From assembly GCA_035578175.1 (NCBI GenBank), contig JAQMRL010000007.1, positions 52,475,227 to 52,539,226 of the forward strand: 64,000 nucleotides of DNA, read 5' to 3'. The notes beneath the pieces are model-generated. The model saw only the letters and a list, made by a program, of their open reading frames with translations, made no database searches and was not told the DNA's origin. This DNA is from Catonia carolina (Eukaryota; Arthropoda; Insecta; Hemiptera; Achilidae). The translations under genes were made by a program, and so were the position numbers. Below are positions 1-10,619 of the stretch, piece by piece; positions within the stretch are counted from its first letter, which is position 1; each line of letters begins with the position of its first letter.

Positions 1-264
<264 letters not shown>

Positions 265-1384
265 AAAAACTGTAAAGAACCAGATAAACTAAAAATTGAA
301 ATAGAACTACAATAAATATCGGTAACGTATCGTATTTGTTGATACATATATATTTTTGCTTTCATGTTGCCGTGCACTTGCGCGAGAGTGAGGTAATTGT
401 ACAAATGGGATTCAATGCGCTCTACCAGTAGTACCGGTTTGTGCTAAGCAACACTGATTCTGAAAATGTTCGACATGTTTGATTAGAACCTATAAGTTTT
501 TTTCGCTAACCATAAATAAGTACTAGTTTGTTCAGGTTTGGCTGCTGTTAATGTACGTGTAATAGTGTTTTGCAGTGTCTTTAAACGTTTACTAAAGAAT
601 AACACATTTACATTTTACATATTTGGTTGTTTCTCATAAAAATACAACTAAAGTTCATAATAAATTTAATGCTAAATTTCCAGGTGTGTCTTTACCAACT
701 CGGTACATTTAGAAAACTTAAATAAGAAATTTGAAACAACAGGAAACATTTGAATTCGGAATGAATAAATTCTACACAAGGTTGCCGAAGCTTCTGAAGC
801 CAGCCTTAGTAAATCGACTTGGAAGTATTTTTCTGAATTAATCATATCATTAAGAAGCTTATGAAGAATTTCACAAATTGTAAAATTTAAGCTGTACAAT
901 GCATCTTTACTTCACCGTCTTTATAAGGACAATCAGAATAGGGCGGTTGTAGATTTATGAGTTGGTAGCTAATCGTAATGAAGCCGATTCAAACTTTTTG
1001 CAATAAATTTTGTGGTGGGATGAAGTACGTATGGTGCTATGGACCTATGTTATTTATAGTATCTTAATTAGTGATGAAGTATTACTTACTTCAAACGTAA
1101 TGGATGTGTCAAGAGGCATAATTTCGTGTACCCAAATATAAAATATCATAATGTAACACGAGCAGTTAGGTCTAGTACCATTCAAACATTTTTTAAAAAC
1201 CTAAGACCTGAATCCTTTAAAACCTAAAACCTTTCAGTTTTAACCAACGTATGAAAAAATATCTCATTTTCGTGAAAAACAATATTTAAAAACAAACTGT
1301 TTTTACTAATAAGTAACAAATTGTAAGTAAGTAATTATAAGTAGCAACTATTAAGTAGTAACTGTAAGTAATTGTCACTAAAAA
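265..1384. other. AT-rich stretch, nothing recognised
   Basis: No repeat, RNA gene or convincing coding region is seen. The 75-codon reading frame at 672-899 on the minus strand shows no recognisable motif. Short GTAAGTAA-type imperfect repeats lie around 1320-1380. Confidence 0.5.
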
Positions 1385-1750
1385 GTAACAATTTAGCCTG
1401 GTTTTGTTATTAATAAAAGTCGAATTTCAATATCTTGTATTAATTTTTACTTACTTAATTTACAAAATTTTTCTCAGAATTTAATATTCTACGTATTAAA
1501 TTAACAAAATTAAAACTATTGGGAATCCAACAGTCATTTTACGTTAAATCTAAAAACTTGATTTTTGACTCCTAATATTCGTGTTTCGGTGTTCATTTGG
1601 TTAAAAAATAAAAGATGTCATTAAATTTGTTTTATAATAAAGCCTTAAAAAATTCAGTAAGGTCTCATTTCACCGAATAAACTAAATTTCGGGCGAAATA
1701 TTTCACTGGTCGTAATCACTAATGAAGTGTTTCCAAATTTGTGTTTCTAT
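1385..1750. repeat. Old interspersed repeat, related to 23560-23727 and 29580-29760
   Basis: The first part (about 1385-1560) matches 23560-23727, with shared words such as ACTTACTTAATTTA and TTTTCTCAGAATT. The second part (about 1640-1750) matches 29600-29760, with shared words such as GAAATATTTCAC and GTTTCCA. The element type is not clear and no termini are defined. The Jockey relic begins at its right edge. Confidence 0.5.
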
Positions 1751-1970
1751 GATCAATTTGCGTACCCAAAGATACTGCAATAAAGAACCGCGGCGCGTAA
1801 AATGTGCAGGCAAACATTCCACGAAGGACTGCAGGAACCCAAATAGCGTTTCACCAAAATGCATTCACTGTGGGGAAGCACACTCAGCGAACTATGGAGG
1901 TTGCAGCGTAGCTATTGTACTGCAGAAGATCAGGAATAACAACATTAAACAGTAGAATCCTATTAAAAGA
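1722..1970 (+). pseudogene. Jockey ORF1 (gag-like) zinc-knuckle fragment
   Basis: The 77-codon frame holds a degenerate CCHC knuckle whose first Cys is replaced by Arg (RRVKCAGKHSTKDC). A second, better knuckle follows (CIHCGEAHSANYGGC, spacing C-x2-C-x3-H-x6-C). In Jockey-group elements these RNA-binding knuckles sit at the end of the nucleocapsid-like ORF1 protein. Here only that C-terminal piece survives. The frame stops at 1953-1955, and disrupted sequence with no long ORF follows until the endonuclease piece. Confidence 0.7.
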
Positions 1971-2476
1971 CCAGTAGCTACTGGTGTTCCAGCTCAGCAT
2001 TAAGTTGGAAGGCTGAATGACAAACAAAGCAAGCAAACAGTGCAGAGCAAACCAGTTTTACAAAATGACAGTAGAACTTTTACTCAAGTTCTGAATGCGT
2101 TGATGAGAACCTGGGCACGTTGCTAAATCCAGGGAAACAAGGCATGAATCAAATATTACAGCTTATATTAGCTAAAATAGAAAGGTGGAAGTGCTTATTT
2201 CTCTTTTTGAAGAACGTATTAGAAAATTGGGAAACAGCGACAGGGTGGCTATACCTAAACCTAAAACGAAATGACCAACTCATTTACAATTATGGCATGG
2301 AATGCCAATAATCTCTTGTTGAGTCAGCAAGAATTAGAGGCGATATTGAACTTAGCAAATATGGCTGTATGTTTGATTTCATAGACGCACTTTATTAAAC
2401 AGTCGTACATAAAAGTTAACGGGTACTAGGTTATCATACTGTATATCCAGATAATGTAGCCAAGGGTGGAAGTGCA

Positions 2477-2925
2477 GTGATAATAAAATACAACATTTGT
2501 CACTATGAAGAAGGGACATTTGGAATAGAAAATATACAGGAAACAAAAGTATCTGTAAATACTAAGAGATTTTTGTTTGTTGTATCGGGAGTGTACTGCC
2601 GTCTAAGACACACAATAAAGATAGACGAATTTGAGCAACTTTTTAGACACCTGGAAAATAGGTTCATAATGGAAGGCGACTTTAACGCAAAACACACCCA
2701 CTGGGGATCTAGCTTAATAACACCCAAAGGAAGAGAACTTCTAAAAGAAATGAACGAAAATAACTGCCAAGCTCTATCAACTGGTAGGCCTACCTATTGG
2801 CCTACTGTTCCAGCAAAGGCACCTGATTTAATTGATTTCTTCATTGTTAAAATCACAGCAGTCAACTGTTAAAAAATTAAAGAAAACCTGGATATAAACG
2901 CTGATCATTCCCCAATACTACTTAC
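2477..2925 (+). pseudogene. Jockey ORF2 endonuclease fragment
   Basis: This is an apurinic-type endonuclease domain of the kind that nicks target DNA for LINE insertion. Visible motifs are GDFNAKHTHWGS (residues about 62-73 of the frame), a GRPTYWP segment, and a PDLIDFF segment. After a stop at about 2870 the reading continues into a DADHSP-like motif (NADHSP, about 2899-2916), which carries the catalytic His of the family. The stop before the final catalytic motif and the missing N-terminus make it non-functional. Confidence 0.75.
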
Positions 2926-2926
2926 T

Positions 2927-3562
2927 TTGAGCAAGTCTGTTATACAAACGCCATCTAACCCAATCCTTGTCGATAAATTTACCGCCTGCGAAAGCTTTAG
3001 GGAAATACTGGAAGAGAAAATCATTCTAAATGTACCACTTATAAATGAAGATCCACTTGACAAGGAAGTAGAAAATTTTGTGGTTGATATACAGCAGCCT
3101 GCGTGGAATAGCTCTCCGGAAATGAAAATAAAAACAAACGGGAATAATTATCAGCAGGATATTAGAAGAATGATAACCGAGAAAAGAAAAGCGAGAAGAC
3201 GTTGGCATTAAACAAGGGACCAACAAGACAAAACACACCTGAACAACCTCACCCAACAACTAAGAAAAAAATAAATCACATAAAATGAAACTATGACAGA
3301 ATACTTGAGAAAGCTCTCCAATATCAAAATACCGAATAATCCCACCTTGAAAGCAACAAAAAGAATGAAACGGCCCGTACAGCAAGCTCTATCAACTAAG
3401 AAGTTGGATGGGCTATGGGCTAGGAACAATGACGAGAAAGCACAAAGATTCGCTGAATACCTAGAAGGCATATTTCATTGCTTAATTCCAAGCTTGCAAA
3501 CTACAAAGTTCAATTACAGAAGTTCAGCAATGGACGGAAAAGTGGAGAATAAAGCTCAATGA
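2927..3562 (+). pseudogene. Jockey ORF2 linker and pre-RT fragments
   Basis: Two frames (2927-3211 and 3293-3562), separated by a short scrambled stretch, read as the linker and start of the region leading into reverse transcriptase. They show the usual basic helix (TEKRKARRRWH at the end of the first) and a region with KRPVQQALSTKKLDG-like wording in the second. The order and spacing fit the Jockey relic around them. No catalytic residue lies here. Confidence 0.55.
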
Positions 3563-3564
3563 GA

Positions 3565-4170
3565 CAAAATCAATTCATGTTAACTTCACTACCAGAAAAT
3601 TTGAGCATATTCCAGTATATGTAAATAACTGCACTGTACTGCACGCAGACTCTGCGTGCAATTAGTTGAGCTTCATACCAAGATATTTATCTTGGTATGA
3701 AACTCAACGCGAAGGTTCACTGGAAAGGCCACGTTAAAAAGAAGAGAGAGGAACGCGAGCTAAGGTATAACAAATTGTACTGGCTACCAGGAGAAAGATG
3801 CTCATTATCAGTCTATAACAAACATCTGCTCTATAGACGGACGAATAAGCCGGTCTGGACGTATGGTATGCAACTCTGGGGATGTACCAAAAAAAGTAAT
3901 ATAAACATCATTCAACGTTTCTAAAACAGGGTGCTGAGAAACACTGTCGACGCACCCTGGTTCATCATGAACATCGGCCTCCACAGAGACCTACGAATGG
4001 ATTTCGTCTCCAGCAAAATCCAGAGGTTCACGCAGAAGCATGAGAAAAGACCTCATCGCCATGATAACGTTGAAGCAATCCAGCTGCTTGACAAAGATAA
4101 TAAGGTGCGAAGGCTGAAAAGAAAGAAATCATCTGAGCTTGTGCAGTGTCAGTGTTTAAAGCAGAGCAGT
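3565..4170 (+). pseudogene. Jockey ORF2 C-terminal fragment
   Basis: The frame at 3697-3924 carries the conserved region after the RT fingers: a KLNAKVHWKGHVKKK start and a VWTYGMQLWGC motif typical of the Jockey group. The next frame (3931-4302) continues with VDAPWF, LHRDL and a terminal RLKRKKSSELV. Upstream, 3565-3660 still reads like the sequence before the YLGM box, but a 42-nt quasi-palindrome at 3666-3707 interrupts it. One stop at about 3922 splits the two frames. The catalytic Asp pair of RT is absent. Confidence 0.75.
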
Positions 4171-4341
4171 GTTGGTGCACGATTAGAATTAGTCTTAAAT
4201 TTAAGTGCACAATATAAGTGTAGTGTACCTAATGTGTCATATAAATTAAGTATCGAGGTTCTATTGAGCATCTATGCAATAATATTGTCAATAAAATTTT
4301 AAGTTTGAATAAAATTACTCATTAGTTGGAAGACTAGATCG

Positions 4342-4342
<1 letters not shown>

Positions 4343-4410
<68 letters not shown>
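4343..4410. repeat. TA dinucleotide microsatellite
   Basis: Nearly pure alternating TA of about 60 bp with one or two T interruptions. It separates the Jockey 3' end from an R400 repeat. Confidence 0.95.
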
Positions 4411-4419
4411 GGATCTGTC

Positions 4420-4812
4420 CATAACAGACAGGTTGAGTGTCAAACTATTTACACTCAATCTGTTCGTTGCAGGGCTAAAATAAATAGTTCTGTTTCTTAT
4501 CACATGGTCAGCCAATTAAATGACTGAATCATCTAAGAACAGAAGAAATAGAGGTGTAAAAGACACTAATCAGAGTTATCTCTTCTGAAAGTAATGAATT
4601 TTATTATACAGCCAGACCCTGTGATGAATGAAGTGAAGGTGTCATTTGCAGAGTGGAAAATATGTGCTTTTCAGAGGGCCCGGCATGCTGATAAGCGTAC
4701 TTTTCCACTCAGTGTGGAAGGCAATGGTAAACCACCTTACTCCTCGATTTACTTAGTAAAACCTCTACAGGTTCAAACCAGCCTTTTGGCTGATGACCTA
4801 AACAACATATAT
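4420..4812 (+). repeat. R400 repeat copy a
   Basis: This is one of about seven larger copies of a roughly 390-bp interspersed family. It starts near CATAACAGACAGG and ends with GGCTGATGACCTAAACAAC. The first 45 bp can fold, since TTGAGTGT and ACACTCAA face each other across about 10 nt. A degenerate B-box-like GGTTCAAACC lies near the far end, so a Pol III SINE origin is possible but not proven. The 78-codon frame at 4594-4830 is incidental to the repeat. Confidence 0.8.
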
Positions 4813-5623
4813 AGGATATACAAAAAATGATCAATATTTCGTTGTTTTTTTTAGCTGTTCAAACAGCTCTTGAAAAACGGCAGTTGAATTATTAATCACC
4901 ATATATAATGTAGTCTACATTAATTTACGTATCAATAAAATGTATTTAGTAAATTTCAAATATCAGCTAAACTAAGCTTTGGAAAAGAAGCCAATGGAGC
5001 TTATTAAAACAAGCTCGCTTTTCAACGATTTTACAACGCTTTTGTCCAAGTTTTTTATTTTATAGATAGCGCATCAAAATAAAATTAAAGTGAGTTAAAT
5101 ATAACACTGCCAGCTTATTAGTGAGAAGGTTAGCATATTTTTGCGTACTATTTAGTTTAGTGGTGCAACTACACCTCTCTCCAAAAACTTCTTTGCCTTA
5201 GGGAACCCTAAAATACTGGTTTGAACTTAGTAATTTTATAAGTTAGTTTGCCTGTAAGCAGTACGTTTAAACTATCTTAAGAATTTATGACATAAAAGGG
5301 GTTGTGTATAAGGTTTATTCAAGAAAGATGTTATTGTTTAGACTTTTGTAATGTCACGGCCAAAAAACTAGGTTAGTCAGTGTCTTACCACACTAACCAG
5401 CTGTTTAGAAATCCTTCATATGTGTGTAAAATGAAAAAAAATATGAAAATTAAAAACATTTAACACATTCTTTCATATTAAATTAATAAGTTGTTTTAAT
5501 TAACTAGATCGTATAAAATCTTTCATAGTAGAATTGCTGTCTGCTATATTTTCTGTAACCGAAAATAAAAATTTGAAAAAAATTAAGTTTTGTTTTTTAA
5601 TCTGCAATATATTGCACTTTTTT
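4813..5623. other. AT-rich stretch, nothing recognised
   Basis: No motif, repeat member or coding signal was found between the R400 copy and the next HLE1 element. Confidence 0.5.
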
Positions 5624-5774
5624 ATTTCTCTTGCCTATATAAATATATAGGAAGGAAAGTATTGTTTTCATGTCGATTTTTACAAATCGAGTTTTCACCG
5701 GATCTACACGTTTTTAGACCCCCTGAACCCAAAAAACATGTTTTTAGCGATTGGTTTGTGTGTGTGTCTGTGTG

Positions 5775-5809
<35 letters not shown>

Positions 5810-6589
5810 GTGAACAGAATATCTCAAGAACGAAACATCGTACGAACTTTAAACTTAAAACTTAAGTTACACACCACTACCGGACCCGACACAAACATTT
5901 TCATCACAATCGGTCAACCGGAAGTAATAGTTTAATCGCGTAATTTTTCACTTTTTTGCGATTTTCTCAAAAACTGGTCCTACGATTTTTTAAAAATCGC
6001 CTGGTTTACTAAATTTTTTTATGCTCCACAAGATAGGGTTAGGCGCCATTTTTGCTGAAATTCTTGGTGTGGCTGTTATCACGTAAAATAATTGTTTTTT
6101 TAAGATTGCGACTTTAATATGCATTTTAGCGCAAAAATTTATACAATAAAATAAGAAGAGGATTCAAAATCCTACAATTTTTATTTCCAACATTTTTCTA
6201 TAACGCTTAGTTTAGCGGTAATTAGCAATTTTCTGTTTTTTCTCACGAAAACGTGTGAAAAATCGATTCTTTTAAGATTTCGGTCTTAGTACGCATTTTA
6301 CGACAAAAGTGTATATAATCAAATTTAAAGAAAATTAAAAGATCTACAACTTTCATTTGAGCATTTTTCTCTACAGAGCTTAGTTTAGCGTGAAAGAATG
6401 ATTTTCCGTATTTTTAAGCCAAACTGAGGTCGATTTTTATTTTGCGTCTTTTACTCATGATTAAAATAAGGTTATGTTTTTTGAGGTTAGTTTTCTGTTT
6501 TTTTTTTTTAATGTTTTATTACTAATGTTAGATTATATTGGTCATTATTTGTATTGGCAAGAGAAAGTTGTGTGAGTGTTCGCACCAGA
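5624..6589 (+). mobile_element. HLE1 copy 2 (full length, subfamily B)
   Basis: It runs from ATTTCTCTTGCC (one change from the terminal 13-mer) to the 3' hairpin and CAGA at 6589, 966 bp. It carries subfamily B marks: the GGACCCGACAC-type sequence and ATGCATTTTAGCGC in the interior. The GT tract (about 5757-5812) has one TC and one TT interruption. The hairpin 3' arm has a CG for CA change. Confidence 0.85.
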
Positions 6590-7218
6590 TTTTTCTCCGT
6601 AAATTGGTGTGTTGTTATTATTGCATGATTCTTATTAATTGGTTTATGAATTTTTAAAGTAATCGTTAAATTTAAGTAATGTTGAAAAATTGTAAGAACA
6701 ATTATAATTTTTACAGGAGTTTATTGCAATTTTATTTAAGAGAATTTTTATCTTACACATAGATATTTCACTTTTGTTACATTTTACAACAATATTTGTT
6801 TTATTCCTAACCAAACGTTGAAGTAACCTCAAAGTTTTAAAGTAAATTTTGTTGAAGGTCAGACTTCGACCCAAGACTCCCTCATTTTCTTCAAGTAAAT
6901 GACCCAATATCTTAGAAACCCTTGGACTTTTCAAGCTGAATTTTTGAAAACATAGTAGGCCAACTTAAACCCATTATAAACTACTGTAGCAAAGTTAAGG
7001 AGGTAGTAAAAAATGTGAAAATTTCCACGTTATTTGAGTTTTTAGTATTAATAAAACGCTGATTTAACCTAGAATTATAATTATTATATTAATTATAATT
7101 ATTATAGATAAATACATGAAATGGAATGTAGTGCACTGTTTCCTACGTTATATAATAAAAATCAAATACAGCCGTGTACCTGATTCAGATACATGTCACC
7201 TGATTTGGTAATATTTTT
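6590..7218. other. AT-rich stretch, nothing recognised
   Basis: A 96-codon minus-strand frame at 6644-6934 shows no recognisable motif. A short ATTATAATTA palindromic cluster lies near 7075-7110. Confidence 0.45.
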
Positions 7219-7895
7219 ACTTTTACTTGCTGTATATGATAATATAAAATAAAGAAGTACTGTTTTCATGTTGATATTTTTCTAAATCGAATTTGCACCG
7301 TAAATACACTTTTTTCAGTTCCTCTGACCTCAAAAGAATTTTCTACATAGGGGACCTATATATATTTGTGTGTGTGTGTGTGCATGTGTGTGTGTGCGCG
7401 CGCGCGTATGAGAACAAAATATCTCAAAACGGAATATCGTAAGACGTTGAAACTTGGAGAGTAAGTAAGGTACTATAAGAGGACTCGACATGAACAGTTT
7501 CATCAAAATCAGTCAATCGGAAGTAGTAGTTTATTCGTAGTAAAAATGGTTATTTTTAAGATTGCGGCCTTAGAAAAATGTATAAAAAATAAAATTGTAG
7601 AAAATTAAAATATTACTGGATTTATTTCTTACATTTTCTTGTATGTTCTGATTTTATTGTCAATTAGTGATTTTCAGTATTTTCCCATGAAAATCGGTAA
7701 AAATGGTTTTTTTTAAGTTTGCGGCTTTAGTATGCATTTAAAGACAAATATAATAAAATATAATATACTTATAATTAAAGTTACAGCAATTTAAAACAAC
7801 TTTTATTTCAAGCATATTTTACAGATCTTAGTTTATCGTCAATTAATAAATTTCAGTCAGAAAAATCAAAACAGGGATCGATTGTAATTCTGCAA
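7219..7895 (+). mobile_element. HLE1 copy 3 (old, 3' truncated)
   Basis: The diverged 5' end (ACTTTTACTTGCTGTATATG) is followed by recognisable HLE1 text: TGTTTTCATGTTGAT, a GT/GC tract (about 7364-7410), AATATCTCAAAACGGAATATCGTA, and CAATCGGAAGTAGTAGTTTATTCG. Similarity fades near 7895 and no 3' hairpin is present. Confidence 0.7.
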
Positions 7896-8868
7896 GTTTT
7901 ATGTTATGTAAGAATGGATTGTCTTTAATAAAATGCATCCGGGTCATTTCATTTTGGTTTGATAAAAGCTTATAATGATTGTTCACATTTATAATATATT
8001 TATTTCCTGTATTAGTTAACGGTTTATAAAAACCAAAGCATGAAATGAACAAAAGGAATATTAAATAAATATGTTTCTTCATGTTTCATTAAATAAAACG
8101 TTTACAATTTGTTGTTACTGAAATACAGACTATTACTAAATCCATACGCAAATAAAAAAATGTAAAACAAAAATTCTGAAAGCGTTTATTTAAGTTCCTG
8201 GTACTGAAATGAAATGTATTGTCTTTTATATATATATATATATATATATACTATATATTTTTTTAATAGATAAAAGCTGTCTAGTATGTACTTGCAATAT
8301 TGCCAAGTTTTAATAATAAAAGTTTAAATAAAAAATGTTGTGTTTGCAAATACTTGTCACCGCTGTCGGTTATAAACTGATACAATTTAGACCACGTTAT
8401 TTATTTTTAAATTAATTTCTTTTTTAGAATGTATCACTTATCGTTAAGTAACATCTTAAATCTTAAGGATACTTAATTACCCAGGGGATCAAGGGACGAA
8501 TTTATTTTAGTATTATTATTATTACTGGATTTTACTGGTTATACTTAAAAAAATTATAAAAGAATTCCAAACAATTAAATAATGATGAAGTTTAAGTAAA
8601 AGAATATATTAAAAATAGTTTATTATTACAAAATCTATTTAAAAAATACATTGTATTTTAAATTTTTAAATAAATACAGCTTATATATAATATTTTGCAT
8701 AATAATAATTTCAAATTTGAACAACAAAGAAATTTAAATAATGAATGAATATTTAATAACTGATTAGGCTATTATTTGTACAGTACAGCTTATACTTACA
8801 TGGAAGCTGTATTAATTTAGCTTACACACTGCCTCTGCTTATATGTATGTAAATACTCCAATCTATAC
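7896..8868. other. AT-rich stretch with a short TA tract
   Basis: A TA microsatellite of about 25 bp lies at 8228-8252. Nothing else is recognised. Confidence 0.5.
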
Positions 8869-8990
8869 AATTTTTTTAAAGAGGTTACTTTTGTTTGTTT
8901 GTACGAGGTAATCTAAGAAACTACTCAACCGTTATCAAAAATTCTTTCACAGTCGGAAAGCTTAAAGCTTCCTAAATAGAATAAGTTATA
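8869..8990. repeat. Short dispersed repeat with TTGTTTGTACGAGGTAATCT
   Basis: The core TTTGTTTGTTTGTACGAGGT occurs here and, inverted, at about 32175-32225, with some further similarity on both sides (TAAGAAAC). This suggests an old dispersed repeat; its ends are not visible. Confidence 0.45.
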
Positions 8991-9011
8991 TTTTGGCAAT
9001 ACGTAATTTTT

Positions 9012-9959
9012 ACTTTCTCTTGCCTATATGAATATATAGGAAGGAAAGTATTGTTTTCATGTCGATTTTTAGAAATCGAGTTTTCACCGGATCTATACGT
9101 TTTCAGACCCCCTGAACCCAAAAAACATGTTTTTAGCGATTGGTCTGTGTGTGTGTCTGTGTGTGTGTGTGTGTCTGTGTGTGAACAGAATATCTCAAGA
9201 ACGGAACATCGTACGAACTTGAAACTTGAAACTTAAGTTACATACCACTACCGGACGCGACACGAACATTTTCATCAAAATCGGTCAACCGGAAGTAGTA
9301 GTTAATTCGTATAAGTTTTCAGTTTTTTGCGATTTTCTCAAAAACTGGTCCTACGATTTTTTTTAAAATCGCCTATTTTACTCAATTTTTTATTCTCTAC
9401 AAGATAGGGTAGGCGCCATGTTTGCTGAAATTCTCGGTGAGGCTGTTTTCACGTAAAAACGTTGTTTTTTTAAGATTACGGCTTTAATATAAATTTTAGC
9501 GCAAAAACTTATATAATAAAAGTTGTAGAAAATTTAAAAACCTACAACTTCTGTTTCAAACATTTTTTTTGTATAACGCTTAGTTTAGCGGTAATTTGCG
9601 ATTTTCTGTTTTTTTCTCACGAAAACGTGAGAAAAATCGATTTTTTTAACATTTCGGTCTTAGTATGCATTTTACGACAAAAGTGTATATAATTAAATTT
9701 ATAGAAAATTAAAAGATCTACAACTTTTGTTTAGAGCATTTTTCTCTACAGAGCCTAGTTTAGCGTGAAAGCGTGATTTTCCGTATTTTTAAGCCAAACT
9801 GAGTTCGATTGTCATTTTGCGTCATTCACTCATGATTAAAATAAGGTTATGTTTTTGAGGTTAGTTTTTGTTTATTTCTAATATTTTATTAATAATGTTA
9901 GGTTTATTATTAATTATTTGCATTGGCAAGAGAAAGTTGTGTGAGTGTTTCACACCAGA
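9012..9959 (+). mobile_element. HLE1 copy 4 (full length, subfamily A)
   Basis: It has a perfect 5' 13-mer and a perfect 3' hairpin plus CAGA, 948 bp. Subfamily A marks are GGACGCGACAC, ATAAATTTTAGCGC and TACTCAATTTTTTATTCTC. The GT tract is short (about 45 bp) with TC interruptions. It is nearly identical to copies at 10620, 11947 and 24159, so it is young. Confidence 0.9.
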
Positions 9960-9964
9960 TTTTT

Positions 9965-10415
9965 AATTTATCCTGTCCTGTATTAAATATAGCGAAGGAA
10001 AGTGTTATTCCATGTCGATGTTTTAAAATCAAGTTTTCAACGAAAATTCACGTTTTCAGGCCTCTTAAATCAAAATGTATGGTTTTACCGATTAGTCTGT
10101 GTGTGTGTGTGGGGGGGGGGGTGGGTGGGATGCTTGAATAAAACATCTCAAGAACGGAGTATTGTACGAAGTTGAAACTTTAAAGTTAAGTTAGGTACCA
10201 CAAGGGGACCTGACAAGATAATTTTCATTAATATCGGTCAACCAGAAGTAGTAGTTTGTTCGTGTAATTTTTTATTTTTTGCAATAAACACAAAAACGGC
10301 TTCTACAATTTTACTTAAAATTACGTTTACTAAATGATGTGTGCTCTACAAGGTAGATTAAGATGAGACTGTATGATGACTTTACTGAAAATTTCGATTT
10401 TTGGTTTTTTTTATT
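9965..10415 (+). mobile_element. HLE1 copy 5 (old, subfamily C, 5' part)
   Basis: It begins almost directly after copy 4 in the same orientation. Recognisable parts are GCGAAGGAAAGTGTTATTCCATGTCGATG, an internal GT tract, CATCTCAAGAACGGAGTATTGTACGAA, and CGGTCAACCAGAAGTAGTAG. The GT tract is followed by an 11-G run and GTGGGTGGG (about 10100-10130), a feature shared with copy 8. Similarity is lost after about 10415. Confidence 0.7.
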
Positions 10416-10619
10416 TTTCAATAGTTAAGACCTACATCTACCAGAAAAACCATTACATTACGTCAAAAAATTATTTTATTGAAAAAAATTTAAGTTTTTA
10501 GCAGATTTACCAAGAAAAATTATCATGTCACCAAGAACAAATATTTTGTCATAATGTTATACTGAGCGTTTTAGAGCAAAGGGAATTTTAGTTTTTTTAA
10601 ATATATCTTCGTTATTTTT

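Larger units (their letters stand above)
1722..4310 (+). mobile_element. Decayed Jockey-type non-LTR retrotransposon (LINE)
   Basis: Fragments of the two Jockey ORFs appear in the right order: gag-like zinc knuckles (1722-1955), an endonuclease domain (2477-2925), the region before reverse transcriptase (2927-3562), and the C-terminal part after RT (about 3570-4170). The catalytic RT core with the YADD box is missing. At about 3560 the text jumps from sequence upstream of RT to sequence well downstream, which suggests an internal deletion of more than 1 kb. Stops and frameshifts are frequent, so the copy is dead. The family assignment rests on recognising Jockey-like wording in several independent fragments. 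The exact 5' and 3' ends are not certain; the 3' part runs to about 4310, just before a TA tract. Confidence 0.8.

Noticed and set aside
5755..5812. CRISPR-like or satellite array in the GT tracts
   Set aside because: Simple dinucleotide repeats without spacers, always within HLE1.
9051..9236. Repeated 61-82 codon frames in HLE1 (FRPPEPKK...VCVCVC) in six copies
   Set aside because: They begin at TTG rather than ATG, run through the GT microsatellite, and are absent or broken in other full copies. They reflect shared DNA, not a protein.
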